Positions 30,461 to 40,123 of a stretch of 40,123 nt of DNA are shown here, piece by piece. Below the pieces are notes generated by a model that saw only the letters and a program-made list of their open reading frames with translations, was not told where the DNA came from and ran no database searches. Every line of letters starts with the position of its first letter. Positions within the stretch are counted from its first letter, which is position 1. A program made the translations under genes and the position numbers. This DNA is from Gemmatimonadota bacterium (GTDB taxonomy: Bacteria; Gemmatimonadota; Gemmatimonadetes; Gemmatimonadales; GWC2-71-9): assembly GCA_003222055.1 (NCBI GenBank), contig QHUT01000071.1, positions 1 through 40,123 on the forward strand, read 5' to 3'.

Positions 30461-33400
30461 CGCCACCCGCGCGTACAGCCTGCTGTTCCTTCTCTCCGGA
30501 GCCACCGGGCTCGTGTACGAGCTGCTCTGGGTTCGGCTCTTGTATCAGGCGTTCGGATCAACCATCCAGTCCGTGACGACCGTGGTCGCCGCCTACATGG
30601 GGGGCCTGGGTCTCGGCGCGTGGTGGCTCGGGCGCCGCGCGGACCGCCATCCGAACCCCGCCGCCCTGTACGGCCGCCTCGAGATCGCCATCGGCGTGTT
30701 CGGCCTGCTGTCGCCGCTCGTGCTGTCCCTCGCGCATCAGGTCTACGTCGCCTTGGCACGCAGCTTCGGCCTCGGCGGACCGGTGAGCCTGGCGCTCCGC
30801 TTCGGCCTCGCCGCCCTCGTGTTGCTCGTTCCCACGACGCTGATGGGCGGCACGCTCCCGGTCCTGACCCGAGCCTTCATGGGCGCCGAGCGCGAGCGGC
30901 TGCAGCGCGCCCTCGGTCGCCTGTACGGCCTCAACACCCTGGGCGCCGTGGCGGGCACAGCGCTCGCCGGATTCGTGCTCATCGAGCGGGTCGGGATCCG
31001 GCTCTCCCTGTGGGGCACGGCGGCGGTCAACCTCGCGCTCGGGCTCGCAGCCCTGGCGCTGGCCGCCCCCCCCGAGCCCAGTCCCGTCCCCCCGTCCCCG
31101 CTGCGGGTGGGAGGCGGTGGGGCCGTCCGGCGGGCGGCTCTGGCCCTCCTTGCGGTGACGGCGTTCGCCTCGCTGCTCGACGAGATCGCTTGGACGCGGG
31201 TGCTGGTGATGGTCGTCGGCGGGTCGACCTATGCCTTCACCCTGGTGCTGCTCGTGTTCTTGTTGGGCATCGGGCTCGGCAGTGCCTACGTGGCGCGGGG
31301 ACGTGCCGCGGGACCCGCCACGACCGCCGATGCGGCGCTGGCCCAGGGCATCACCGGCGCGGGTGCCGCCGGGCTGCTCGCCTTCTTCGCGGCGCTGCCG
31401 CTCTACATCGTCGCCGTCTTCCAACACCACGGCTTCGGGGCGACCACGCGCCTCGCCCTCATGGGCCTCGCGGTCGGCGCCGTCGTGCTGATCCCCGCCA
31501 TAGGAATGGGACTGAGCTTTCCGCTCCTGGCCGACCTCGCCGCGCCCCGCGACGCCGCCCGGGGCGCCGACGTGGGCACTGCCTACGCGCTCAACACGCT
31601 GGGCAGCATCGCGGGTGCTGTGCTCACGGGCTTCGTGCTGGTCGTTACACTCGGCACCGAGACCACTCTGCGCCTGGGCCTCGTGATCAACGGCGTGGCC
31701 GCCCTGGTGCTCGCGGCGCTCGCGGCTCGCGGCGTGGCGGAAGGGTCGGCCGAGCACCGCGCCTTGCGGCTCCGCGTGCTCGCCGCCGGTGGTCTTGCGA
31801 GCCTCGCCCTGGGCGCCGCGGTCGGCGCCCCCGCGTGGAGTTCACGCCTGATCGATCTCGGACCCACGATCTACGCACGCTACCCCATGAATGCCGCCGC
31901 GCGGCAAGCCTTCCTTGCACACCGCGGCGCGCGTCAGCTCGCGTTTCGCGAAGGCTGGAACGCGACCGTGAGCGTGTGGGAGGGGGCAACCGGCCGCACG
32001 TTGCGCGTCAACGGCAAGGTCGACGCGTCGGATCACGGCGACATGAACACGCAGATCATGCTCGCGCTCGCCCCCGCGGCCGCCCGACCCGAGCCCACGT
32101 CCGCCCTGGTGATCGGGTTCGGCAGCGGCGTCACGACCCGTGTGATCGCTCAGGTGCCCGGCATGCGGCGGGTGCGCGTCGTCGAGATCGAGCCCGCCGT
32201 GCTCGCGATGAGTGCGCTGTTCTCGAGTGTCAACGACTCGATCCTCGGGCGAGCCGGCGTCTCGGCCGTCGTGGACGACGCGCGCAGTGCCCTCCAGCTG
32301 CACGGCGACCGGTTCGATGTGATCGTGTCGGAGCCGTCCAATCCGTGGGTGGCGGGTGTCGCGACGCTGTATACGCCGGAGTTCTTCCGGATCGTGCGGT
32401 CCCGCCTTGCCGACGACGGTGTGTTCGGCCAGTGGGTCCAGCTGTACCAGCTGCCCCTTCCCGTCGTCGCCGGCGTCGTACGCAACATGCGAGCCGTGTT
32501 TCCCCACGTCGAGGTGTGGTTTTCGACGAACCTCGACATCATGGTTCTGGCCTCGGGTCGCCCCCTCCGCTACGACCGGAGCTGGCTGGGGCGGCTGCTG
32601 GCGCCGGATACTCCCGTGGGCGGGCTGGCCCGGGAGTGGTTGGGGATCGATTCCGTCGGCGATCATTTCGGCCGTCGGCTGCTCGGCGAGGCCGGTACCG
32701 CCCGCCTGGCCGACCGTGCGACGCTGTCGCACTCGGACGACCGCCCCGCGCTCGAGTTCGTGGCGGCGCGTCGCTTCCTCGACCCCCTGTGGGATCCGGC
32801 CGTGTTCGATTCTCTCATCGCCATCGGCGCGTCCGTCGGCGACGTCGCCGGAACGTCGCCGGTGCTGCTTGCACGAGCGATGACCGCCCCGCGTGTCCTC
32901 GCGACGCAGCTCGAGATCCTCGAGGCCGCGCACCGGGCGGTGCCGGCCGATCCCGTCTGGACCGTGCGATTCGCGCGGGCGCGCGCCTGGGCCGGCGACA
33001 CCGCGGTTGCGGACAGCCTGCTCCGCGCCGTGCTGACGCGCTCGCGGCACCCCGAGGCGTTGCTGTTCGCGGCCGCCTTGGCCGAGCGACGCGGCGACGA
33101 TCGCCGGCGGGCCGAGCTCCTCCGGGAGCTGTTGGCGCACGGCGGCGATACCGCGGAGGCGGACGCCGGTCTCGCCGCGCTGGCGGCCCAGGCTGGGCGC
33201 TGGCGCGAGACCGCCGCTCGCGTGCTCGACGTGCTCACCATCGGCGTGGGCACGTATCGCCACCCGTTCCCGGCGGACGTCCTGCGAGCCGCTCTCACCC
33301 CGCTGGCGCTCTCCGGCCCCGCGGCGCTCGCCGACAGCACACTGGCGGCAGCCGAACGAACCAGACCCGGGTGGGCCACCCTGTACGAGCTGCGCGCGGC

Positions 33401-33527
33401 CGCGCAGCTGCGAGACCTGCGCTGCGAGGATGCTGCGACGCAGTTCCTCGTGTTGGTAGAGTTCGGCATCGAAGTCGCCGACGCGCCCGAGCGCCTGCGG
33501 CGCTGCCGGCGGGGAGGGACGAGCTAG
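30450..33527 (+). CDS. Fused multispanning membrane/spermidine-synthase-like protein with helical-repeat tail
   Basis: A 1025-residue three-part protein. Residues about 1-450 contain many hydrophobic helices ([37 protein letters not shown]), split by a Pro/Gly-rich linker near residues 205-225. About 500-760 is a spermidine-synthase-type Rossmann domain with the AdoMet-type loop [11 protein letters not shown] (Gly556-Gly560), VVEIEPAV and [21 protein letters not shown]. The C-terminal about 250 residues are Ala-rich helices resembling TPR units. Fused proteins of this sort are common in GC-rich bacteria but uncharacterised; a true aminopropyltransferase function is not assured. It is coupled to the E1 gene by an 11-nt overlap. 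Its stop shares the palindrome CTAG with the convergent kinase stop. Confidence 0.88.
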   Translation: MRSSATRAYSLLFLLSGATGLVYELLWVRLLYQAFGSTIQSVTTVVAAYMGGLGLGAWWLGRRADRHPNPAALYGRLEIAIGVFGLLSPLVLSLAHQVYVALARSFGLGGPVSLALRFGLAALVLLVPTTLMGGTLPVLTRAFMGAERERLQRALGRLYGLNTLGAVAGTALAGFVLIERVGIRLSLWGTAAVNLALGLAALALAAPPEPSPVPPSPLRVGGGGAVRRAALALLAVTAFASLLDEIAWTRVLVMVVGGSTYAFTLVLLVFLLGIGLGSAYVARGRAAGPATTADAALAQGITGAGAAGLLAFFAALPLYIVAVFQHHGFGATTRLALMGLAVGAVVLIPAIGMGLSFPLLADLAAPRDAARGADVGTAYALNTLGSIAGAVLTGFVLVVTLGTETTLRLGLVINGVAALVLAALAARGVAEGSAEHRALRLRVLAAGGLASLALGAAVGAPAWSSRLIDLGPTIYARYPMNAAARQAFLAHRGARQLAFREGWNATVSVWEGATGRTLRVNGKVDASDHGDMNTQIMLALAPAAARPEPTSALVIGFGSGVTTRVIAQVPGMRRVRVVEIEPAVLAMSALFSSVNDSILGRAGVSAVVDDARSALQLHGDRFDVIVSEPSNPWVAGVATLYTPEFFRIVRSRLADDGVFGQWVQLYQLPLPVVAGVVRNMRAVFPHVEVWFSTNLDIMVLASGRPLRYDRSWLGRLLAPDTPVGGLAREWLGIDSVGDHFGRRLLGEAGTARLADRATLSHSDDRPALEFVAARRFLDPLWDPAVFDSLIAIGASVGDVAGTSPVLLARAMTAPRVLATQLEILEAAHRAVPADPVWTVRFARARAWAGDTAVADSLLRAVLTRSRHPEALLFAAALAERRGDDRRRAELLRELLAHGGDTAEADAGLAALAAQAGRWRETAARVLDVLTIGVGTYRHPFPADVLRAALTPLALSGPAALADSTLAAAERTRPGWATLYELRAAAQLRDLRCEDAATQFLVLVEFGIEVADAPERLRRCRRGGTS
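31066..31122. other. C-rich then G-rich linker-coding tract
   Basis: Five C-runs of 3-8 nt (31066-31099) are followed within 6 nt by several short G-runs (31105-31122). The first part encodes [11 protein letters not shown] and the second VGGGG, a flexible linker between membrane blocks. The C-runs make a quadruplex-type pattern on the minus strand, and the two halves could pair as a hairpin in the mRNA. Confidence 0.5.
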
Positions 33528-35365
33528 GCGCCCGGCTGCTCGCCCAGGGCCTGCTTGATCTCTCCGGCCGCCGCGATCACGTGGTCCACATCGCGCGATA
33601 GCGCGCGCGCCTGTTGGGTGGCGCGCGTCAAGTCGTCCAGCGCCACCGCCACGCCGGCCGAGCGCAGTCGCAGCAAGTCGAACCGGACGTTCTGCATGGC
33701 CAGGACGCACGACTCCAGCTGATCCCCCACCAGCTGGCGCCGGGTGAGCAGGTCGGTCAGCGTCTGGCGCTGGCGGTGGAGCAGGCTCACCTGCCGGTCG
33801 CGCTCGACCCCGTCCGGCTGGCGCTTGGTCGCCTCGATCTTCTCCTCCAGGCGCCTGAGTGCCCCCTGGTCCACGCTGCCGCTCATCGCCTGCAGCATGC
33901 GCGCCAGCTCCTCGGCTCGATTGAGCAGCGCGTCCGCCGTCATCACGATGTCGGGGAGCAGCTTCCGCTCCGACTTCGGCAGCCGATCCACGATCCGGAG
34001 GATCGCCTTGCGGTCGCTGCGCGCTTGCTGGATCGACTCCGCCTCGTGTCCGAACTCGTCCGTCGTGGCCCGCGGCAGCTCGACCGGGCGGCGGCCTCCG
34101 GCGGCGAGGCGCGCCTCGATCGCGTCCGGGGCGGGCGGCCGGGCGAGCACGTCGCGCCAGGAATACCCGGCGTGCCACAGCCGCACGACGCGTGGTAACA
34201 GGACCGTGCCCGCCCAGACACCCGCGACGAAGAGCGACCAGCTCGGCCGATGCGGCCCTGTCGCGACGTTGATCATGAAGAGCGAGCCACACACCGACGC
34301 CCACGTGACGAGCCGGCTCCGCAGCTCCCGCACGATCTCGGGCTCACCGCTCGGCGCGAGCTGCGGGCGCTCGCGCATGCGCTCGAGCCGCCGGGCCGCT
34401 CGGTCGGAGCCCGTTTGCCTCCCCGGCAGCGGCTCGCGCGCCGCCGGCGGACGCGGCCGCCCGGCCCGCGAGAGACTGGGGCGACGCGGCTGGTACATCG
34501 TGGCGCTGCGCGCCTCGAGCGCGCGCCGCAGCGCGTCCGCCGTGGGCCAGCGATCTTCCGGATCCTTCTCGAGCGACCGCATCACGCACGCGGCCAGGTC
34601 CTCGGGAACGTCCGGCCGCTTGTCGGTGACGAGCGGCGCCCGCTCCGTGATCTGCTTCACCAGGATCCCGGGCACCGTGGGGGCCTGGAATGGCAGCTCC
34701 CCCGCCAGCGTCTGAAATGCCACCACTCCCAGACTGTAGATGTCCGAGCGCCCGTCGATCTCGCGGTCGCCCGCCGCCTGCTCCGGGCTCATGTAGTGCG
34801 GCGTCCCGATGGCGACCCCCGTCGCCGTCAGGGTCGCGGAACCCGTCGTCGACGACAGGGCCTTCGCGATCCCGAAATCGGTGACCACGACGCGGCCGCG
34901 ACTGCCCTCCAGCAGGATGTTGTCGGGCTTCACGTCGCGGTGAATGATGCCCAGCGCGTGCGCGGCTCCGAGCGCGTCCGCCGTCTCCAGCATGATGCGA
35001 CGCGCCTCCTCCGGCGGCAGCCGCCCGCGTCGCTTGAGCTTCGCCCCGAGCGACTCTCCGTCCACATATGCCATCACGAAGTACACGAGCCCGTCCGGCC
35101 CCTCGCCGACGGAGTGGATCGGCACGATGTGGGGGTGGGACAAACGGGCCGCGGTCTCCGCCTCGCGCACGAAGCGCAACCGGATTTCCTCGCGGAACGC
35201 GAGTTCAGGGGGGAGCACCTTGACCGCGACGCGCCGCTTCAGCCGCTCGTCGCGGGCGTTGAAGACCACGCCCATCCCGCCCCGGCCGATTTCCCCTTCG
35301 AGGGTATAGGCGCTGCCGAGCGCCTGTGCCAGGCGGGCCGCGAGTGCCTTGTCTGCTTCGTTCAT
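33524..35365 (-). CDS. Membrane-anchored Ser/Thr protein kinase (PknB-type) with cytosolic coiled-coil tail
   Basis: A 613-residue Hanks-type kinase. The P-loop GRGGMGVV (28-35), Lys49 (VAVKVL), Glu68, the catalytic loop HRDVKPDN (Asp144) and DFG (Asp163) are intact, as are GTPHYMSPEQ and the DIYSLGV motif. A basic Pro-rich linker follows (about 290-345). Two hydrophobic helices (about 350-370 and 375-397) form a hairpin anchor. The remaining about 200 residues are charged heptad-like helices (LNRAEELARMLQAMSG, QGALRRLEEKIEATKRQ) predicted to be a coiled coil. With two membrane passes the tail stays in the cytoplasm, unlike PASTA kinases. It is divergent from lon with a 266-nt spacer and convergent with the fused membrane gene. 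Confidence 0.93.
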   Translation of the reverse strand: MNEADKALAARLAQALGSAYTLEGEIGRGGMGVVFNARDERLKRRVAVKVLPPELAFREEIRLRFVREAETAARLSHPHIVPIHSVGEGPDGLVYFVMAYVDGESLGAKLKRRGRLPPEEARRIMLETADALGAAHALGIIHRDVKPDNILLEGSRGRVVVTDFGIAKALSSTTGSATLTATGVAIGTPHYMSPEQAAGDREIDGRSDIYSLGVVAFQTLAGELPFQAPTVPGILVKQITERAPLVTDKRPDVPEDLAACVMRSLEKDPEDRWPTADALRRALEARSATMYQPRRPSLSRAGRPRPPAAREPLPGRQTGSDRAARRLERMRERPQLAPSGEPEIVRELRSRLVTWASVCGSLFMINVATGPHRPSWSLFVAGVWAGTVLLPRVVRLWHAGYSWRDVLARPPAPDAIEARLAAGGRRPVELPRATTDEFGHEAESIQQARSDRKAILRIVDRLPKSERKLLPDIVMTADALLNRAEELARMLQAMSGSVDQGALRRLEEKIEATKRQPDGVERDRQVSLLHRQRQTLTDLLTRRQLVGDQLESCVLAMQNVRFDLLRLRSAGVAVALDDLTRATQQARALSRDVDHVIAAAGEIKQALGEQPGA

Positions 35366-35395
35366 CCCAGTTCGCGTGAAGTGCGCGCGGATAGA

Positions 35396-35422
35396 TTAGC
35401 CCTCGCAGAGCAGGCGTGCAAC
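35396..35422. promoter_or_regulatory. Degenerate CIRCE-like (HrcA-type) operator in the kinase/lon spacer
   Basis: The half-sites TTAGCCCTC (35396-35404) and GCGTGCAAC (35414-35422), 9 nt apart, match the CIRCE consensus TTAGCACTC-N9-GAGTGCTAA at 8 of 9 and 6 of 9 positions. On both strands TAGATT/TAATCT -10-like hexamers overlap its left edge (35392-35398), which would allow control of the kinase (27 nt leader) or lon (about 230 nt leader). Confidence 0.4.
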
Positions 35423-35631
35423 CTGCAAGCCGCGCTTGACTTACGGGAGACGCCGCGCCAAGGCGACGGTACAACGCTCCCAATGGATGGCTATTCGGCA
35501 GCGTCTGCCTAATTGACCGCCGAGCGATGGAACGTGCGTGCTCAGTTCGACGTTTTTGCTTGGCATGAACGATGCTATCGACGGCTCGCGACATATGCAG
35601 CGACAAGACCCTGACACAGAGATCGATACCC

Positions 35632-38061
<2,430 letters not shown>

Positions 38062-38084
38062 GGCGGTCCGCCTTCCGACCTTCA

Positions 38085-38117
38085 AGCCCCCGGGGCATGG
38101 CCTCGGGGGCTGTTTGT
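38085..38117 (+). terminator. Intrinsic terminator of lon
   Basis: AGCCCCCG (38085-38092) pairs with CGGGGGCT (38104-38111), extended by GGGC against GGCCT with one wobble to a 12-bp stem and a 3-nt loop. It is followed directly by GTTTGT. It starts 23 nt after the lon stop. Confidence 0.88.
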
Positions 38118-38202
38118 CATGCCTTCGTCACGGCCGGAACCTGCCCAACCCTTTCACCGTAAGAGCTGTCTAATCGTCCGACCAGGTCCCGAGGCTCCCG
38201 TC

Positions 38203-40123
38203 ATGCCCGCTGTCGTCCTGCTCGCGATCGTGCTGCAATCCACCGCGTCGTCTTCCGGCGCCGGTGGCGCCGACCCATTGCCCGGTGCCAAGCGGGCGTC
38301 CGCCGTGCGGGCGACCAGCCCGGTGGCGATCGATGGCCGGGACGACGATGCCGTTTGGCGTGTGGCGCCGGCGATCACGCAGTTCCGCGAGTTCCAGCCG
38401 AAAGAGGACGGCGATCCCCGATACGCCACCGAGGCGAAGGTCGCGTACGACGACCGCAACCTCTACGTCTTCATCCGGGCGTTCGACCCTCATCCCGACA
38501 GCATCCTGAAGCTGCTCGCGCGCCGCGACGTCCGTGCCGCCACCGATCAGCTCAAGATCATGATCGATTCGTATCACGACCGGCGCAACGGCTTCGAGTT
38601 CGCCGTGAACCCCGCCGGCGTGAAACGCGACTACGCGATCTACAACGACAACCAGGAGGACGATGCCTGGGACGCGGTGTGGGACGCGGCCACGCAGGTC
38701 GACTCTCTCGGGTGGACCGCAGAGTTCCGGATCCCGCTTTCGCAGCTGCGCTACGTGCCGCGCGGGACCAACACGTTCGGGTTCGGGATCTGGCGCGACA
38801 TCCAGCGCTACACCGAGCGGGAAAGCTGGCCGCTGTACCGCAACTCGCAGGCGGGGATCTCGTCGCAGCTGGGCGAGCTGACCGGGCTGGTAGGTCTGCC
38901 CTCCCCGCGCCGGCCCGAGATTGCGCCCTACGTCGTGACCAAGAACGTCTCTGTCCCGACCGGCAGCGCCTTTGAACGGTCCCAGAAAGTCACCGGCGGT
39001 GCCGACCTGAAGTACGGGATCACGTCGAACCTCACGCTCGATGCCACGATCAACCCCGACTTCGGGCAGGTAGAGCAGGATCCCTCGGTGCTCAACCTCA
39101 CGGCATTCGAGACGTTCCTTCAGGAACGGCGGCCATTTTTCGTCCAGGGCGCGGGCATCTTCCGCTTTGATGTGAATTGCAGCCAGGTGAACTGCAACGG
39201 CGAGGGGCTGTTTTATTCTCGGCGCATCGGGCGCGCGCCCCAGCTCGAGTACGGCGAGCCGGGCTCTCCGACGGCTACCACGATCTATGGAGCCGCGAAG
39301 CTGACGGGCCGGCTGCCGGGTGGACAGAACGTCGGTATCCTCGATGCCGTTACGCAGCGCGCCGCGAGCCCACTCGACAAAACGATGGAGCCCACCACCA
39401 ACTACGCCGTGGTGCGGACCCAGCAGGATTTCCGCAATGGTGAGAGCGGCGTCGGCATGATGTTCACCGCCGTGAATCGCAACATCGACCAGTGGAGCCA
39501 GGACTCCCTGCGCCGGAGCGCTTACGTGGGCGCGGTCGACTTCCGGCACCGTTTTCTCCAGAGGCACTACCAGGTCTCGGGCTCGTTCGACCTGAGCCGG
39601 ATCGCGGGAACCGACTCGGCGATCGCCCTCACGCAACGGGATGCGGTTCACTTCTATCAGCGGCCCGGCGCCGGCGTGTCGTACGACCCCATCCGCACCA
39701 GCCTCTCCGGCAACGCCGAAGAACTCCTGTTCGGCAAGGTGGGCGGCGGCATTACCCGGTTCGAGACCAGCTACCTGCGTCGCTCCCAGGGGTTTGAGGC
39801 CAATGACCTCGGTTTCCTCCTGCAGGCGGACCAACAGAGTTGGAACACCTGGTTCGGCCTGCAGGCGCTGCATCCGTCTTCGATCTATCAGCAGGCGTTT
39901 TGGAACTTCAACTGGTGGCAATACTGGACGGCGGCCGGCACGCCCGTCGAGCGCGCCGCCAACACCAATGGCCATGTCATGCTGAAGAACCGCTGGTGGG
40001 TCCACGGCGGCGTCACCGTGGGCCAGCTCGGCACCACGTTCTGCGATCGCAACTGCTCGCGTGGGGGACCGGCCGTGCGGGTGGATCCGTATGTCGCCCC
40101 GTGGCTAGAGCTGGACGGCGACG
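38203..40123 (+). CDS. DUF5916 protein with CBM9-like N-terminal domain, C-terminus outside the window
   Basis: The first 640 residues of a large secreted or outer-membrane protein. A short signal peptide (MPAVVLLAIVLQSTASS) is followed by a carbohydrate-binding family 9-like sandwich (about 30-200: SPVAIDGRDDDAVWRVAPAI, VAYDDRNLYVFIRAFD, EFRIPLSQLRY). DUF5916 signatures then appear: LDATINPDFGQVEQDPSVLN and ERRPFFVQGAGIFRF with LFYSRRIGRAP. The later part alternates beta strands rich in aromatic residues, consistent with an outer-membrane barrel. Two Cys pairs are visible (NCSQVNC and CDRNC). GAGG lies 8 nt before the ATG. The gene follows the lon terminator and has its own 5' region of about 85 nt. 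Proteins of this kind are abundant in Gemmatimonadota and Bacteroidota; their substrate is unknown. Confidence 0.9.
   Translation, partial: MPAVVLLAIVLQSTASSSGAGGADPLPGAKRASAVRATSPVAIDGRDDDAVWRVAPAITQFREFQPKEDGDPRYATEAKVAYDDRNLYVFIRAFDPHPDSILKLLARRDVRAATDQLKIMIDSYHDRRNGFEFAVNPAGVKRDYAIYNDNQEDDAWDAVWDAATQVDSLGWTAEFRIPLSQLRYVPRGTNTFGFGIWRDIQRYTERESWPLYRNSQAGISSQLGELTGLVGLPSPRRPEIAPYVVTKNVSVPTGSAFERSQKVTGGADLKYGITSNLTLDATINPDFGQVEQDPSVLNLTAFETFLQERRPFFVQGAGIFRFDVNCSQVNCNGEGLFYSRRIGRAPQLEYGEPGSPTATTIYGAAKLTGRLPGGQNVGILDAVTQRAASPLDKTMEPTTNYAVVRTQQDFRNGESGVGMMFTAVNRNIDQWSQDSLRRSAYVGAVDFRHRFLQRHYQVSGSFDLSRIAGTDSAIALTQRDAVHFYQRPGAGVSYDPIRTSLSGNAEELLFGKVGGGITRFETSYLRRSQGFEANDLGFLLQADQQSWNTWFGLQALHPSSIYQQAFWNFNWWQYWTAAGTPVERAANTNGHVMLKNRWWVHGGVTVGQLGTTFCDRNCSRGGPAVRVDPYVAPWLELDGD

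Noticed and set aside
30450-33527. Calling the fused membrane gene a true spermidine synthase (speE)
   Set aside because: Only the Rossmann core is similar; the fusion architecture and SEPSNPW motif do not support a specific aminopropyltransferase assignment.
35430-35475. TTGACT (35436-35441) as a -35 for lon
   Set aside because: No -10-like hexamer occurs 16-18 nt downstream; TACAAC at 35470 is too far away.

Overview
This 40.1 kb window is GC-rich (roughly 70 % by eye), densely coding bacterial chromosome. It has no rRNA, tRNA, CRISPR array, insertion sequence or phage gene that I can see. The gene repertoire suggests a free-living aerobic or facultative soil-type bacterium, most likely Gemmatimonadota or a close relative. 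It includes lipoproteins with DUF4382 and BIG2 domains beside an ECF sigma factor, a DUF5916/CBM9-like outer-membrane protein, a fused E1 alpha-beta 2-oxoacid dehydrogenase, a fused membrane/spermidine-synthase-like protein and a PknB-type kinase. That assignment is inference from gene content, not from a marker gene.

Layout. 1-4.7 kb: the start of an ECF sigma factor (minus) divergent from an Ig-like repeat lipoprotein, then an M20 peptidase lipoprotein overlapping a metallophosphoesterase. 4.7-6.2 kb: a three-gene minus operon with queG (epoxyqueuosine reductase) between two small unknown proteins. 6.3-12.9 kb: a plus-strand run of class V aminotransferase, LOG-family protein, deoxyhypusine-synthase-like (probably homospermidine-type) enzyme, Spinster-like MFS transporter, ATP-grasp ligase and a four-zinc-ribbon metallopeptidase. 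13-15.4 kb: a Bax-inhibitor-1-like membrane protein, then a minus pair of a TsdA-like dihaem cytochrome c and a Tat-exported protein ending in a CxxC motif. 15.4-22.7 kb: glycerol-3-phosphate dehydrogenase (minus), divergent from a tightly overlapped operon of thiolase, FadJ-type multifunctional enzyme, proline dehydrogenase, a small unknown protein and rsgA. 22.7-28.3 kb: a MazG-like pyrophosphohydrolase, a DUF1015 protein, a PKD-domain phosphoesterase lipoprotein, a small helical protein, an amidohydrolase lipoprotein and a flavin reductase. 28.3-40.1 kb: the fused E1, the fused spermidine-synthase-like protein, a Ser/Thr kinase (minus), Lon protease with a strong terminator, and a DUF5916 protein running off the end.

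Metabolic picture. The fad operon, proline dehydrogenase, glycerol-3-phosphate dehydrogenase, the 2-oxoacid dehydrogenase and several secreted hydrolases point to catabolism of lipids, amino acids and peptides feeding a respiratory chain. The TsdA-like cytochrome hints at thiosulfate or tetrathionate chemistry.

Expression signals are the most unusual aspect. Several genes have a TAnnnT-type -10 element only 6-8 nt before the start codon, which predicts leaderless mRNAs. One gene has no ATG, GTG or TTG available and appears to start at CTG behind a perfect GGAGG; two others may start at CTG or ACG. Other items worth a look are a degenerate CIRCE-like operator upstream of lon, a heptad-repeat palindrome at 10.8 kb, a G-quadruplex-type tract inside glpD, and the ATP-grasp/zinc-ribbon-peptidase gene pair. 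I did not find a clearly new multi-gene defence or biosynthetic system; the two best candidates for an undescribed function are that gene pair and the deoxyhypusine-synthase-like operon.
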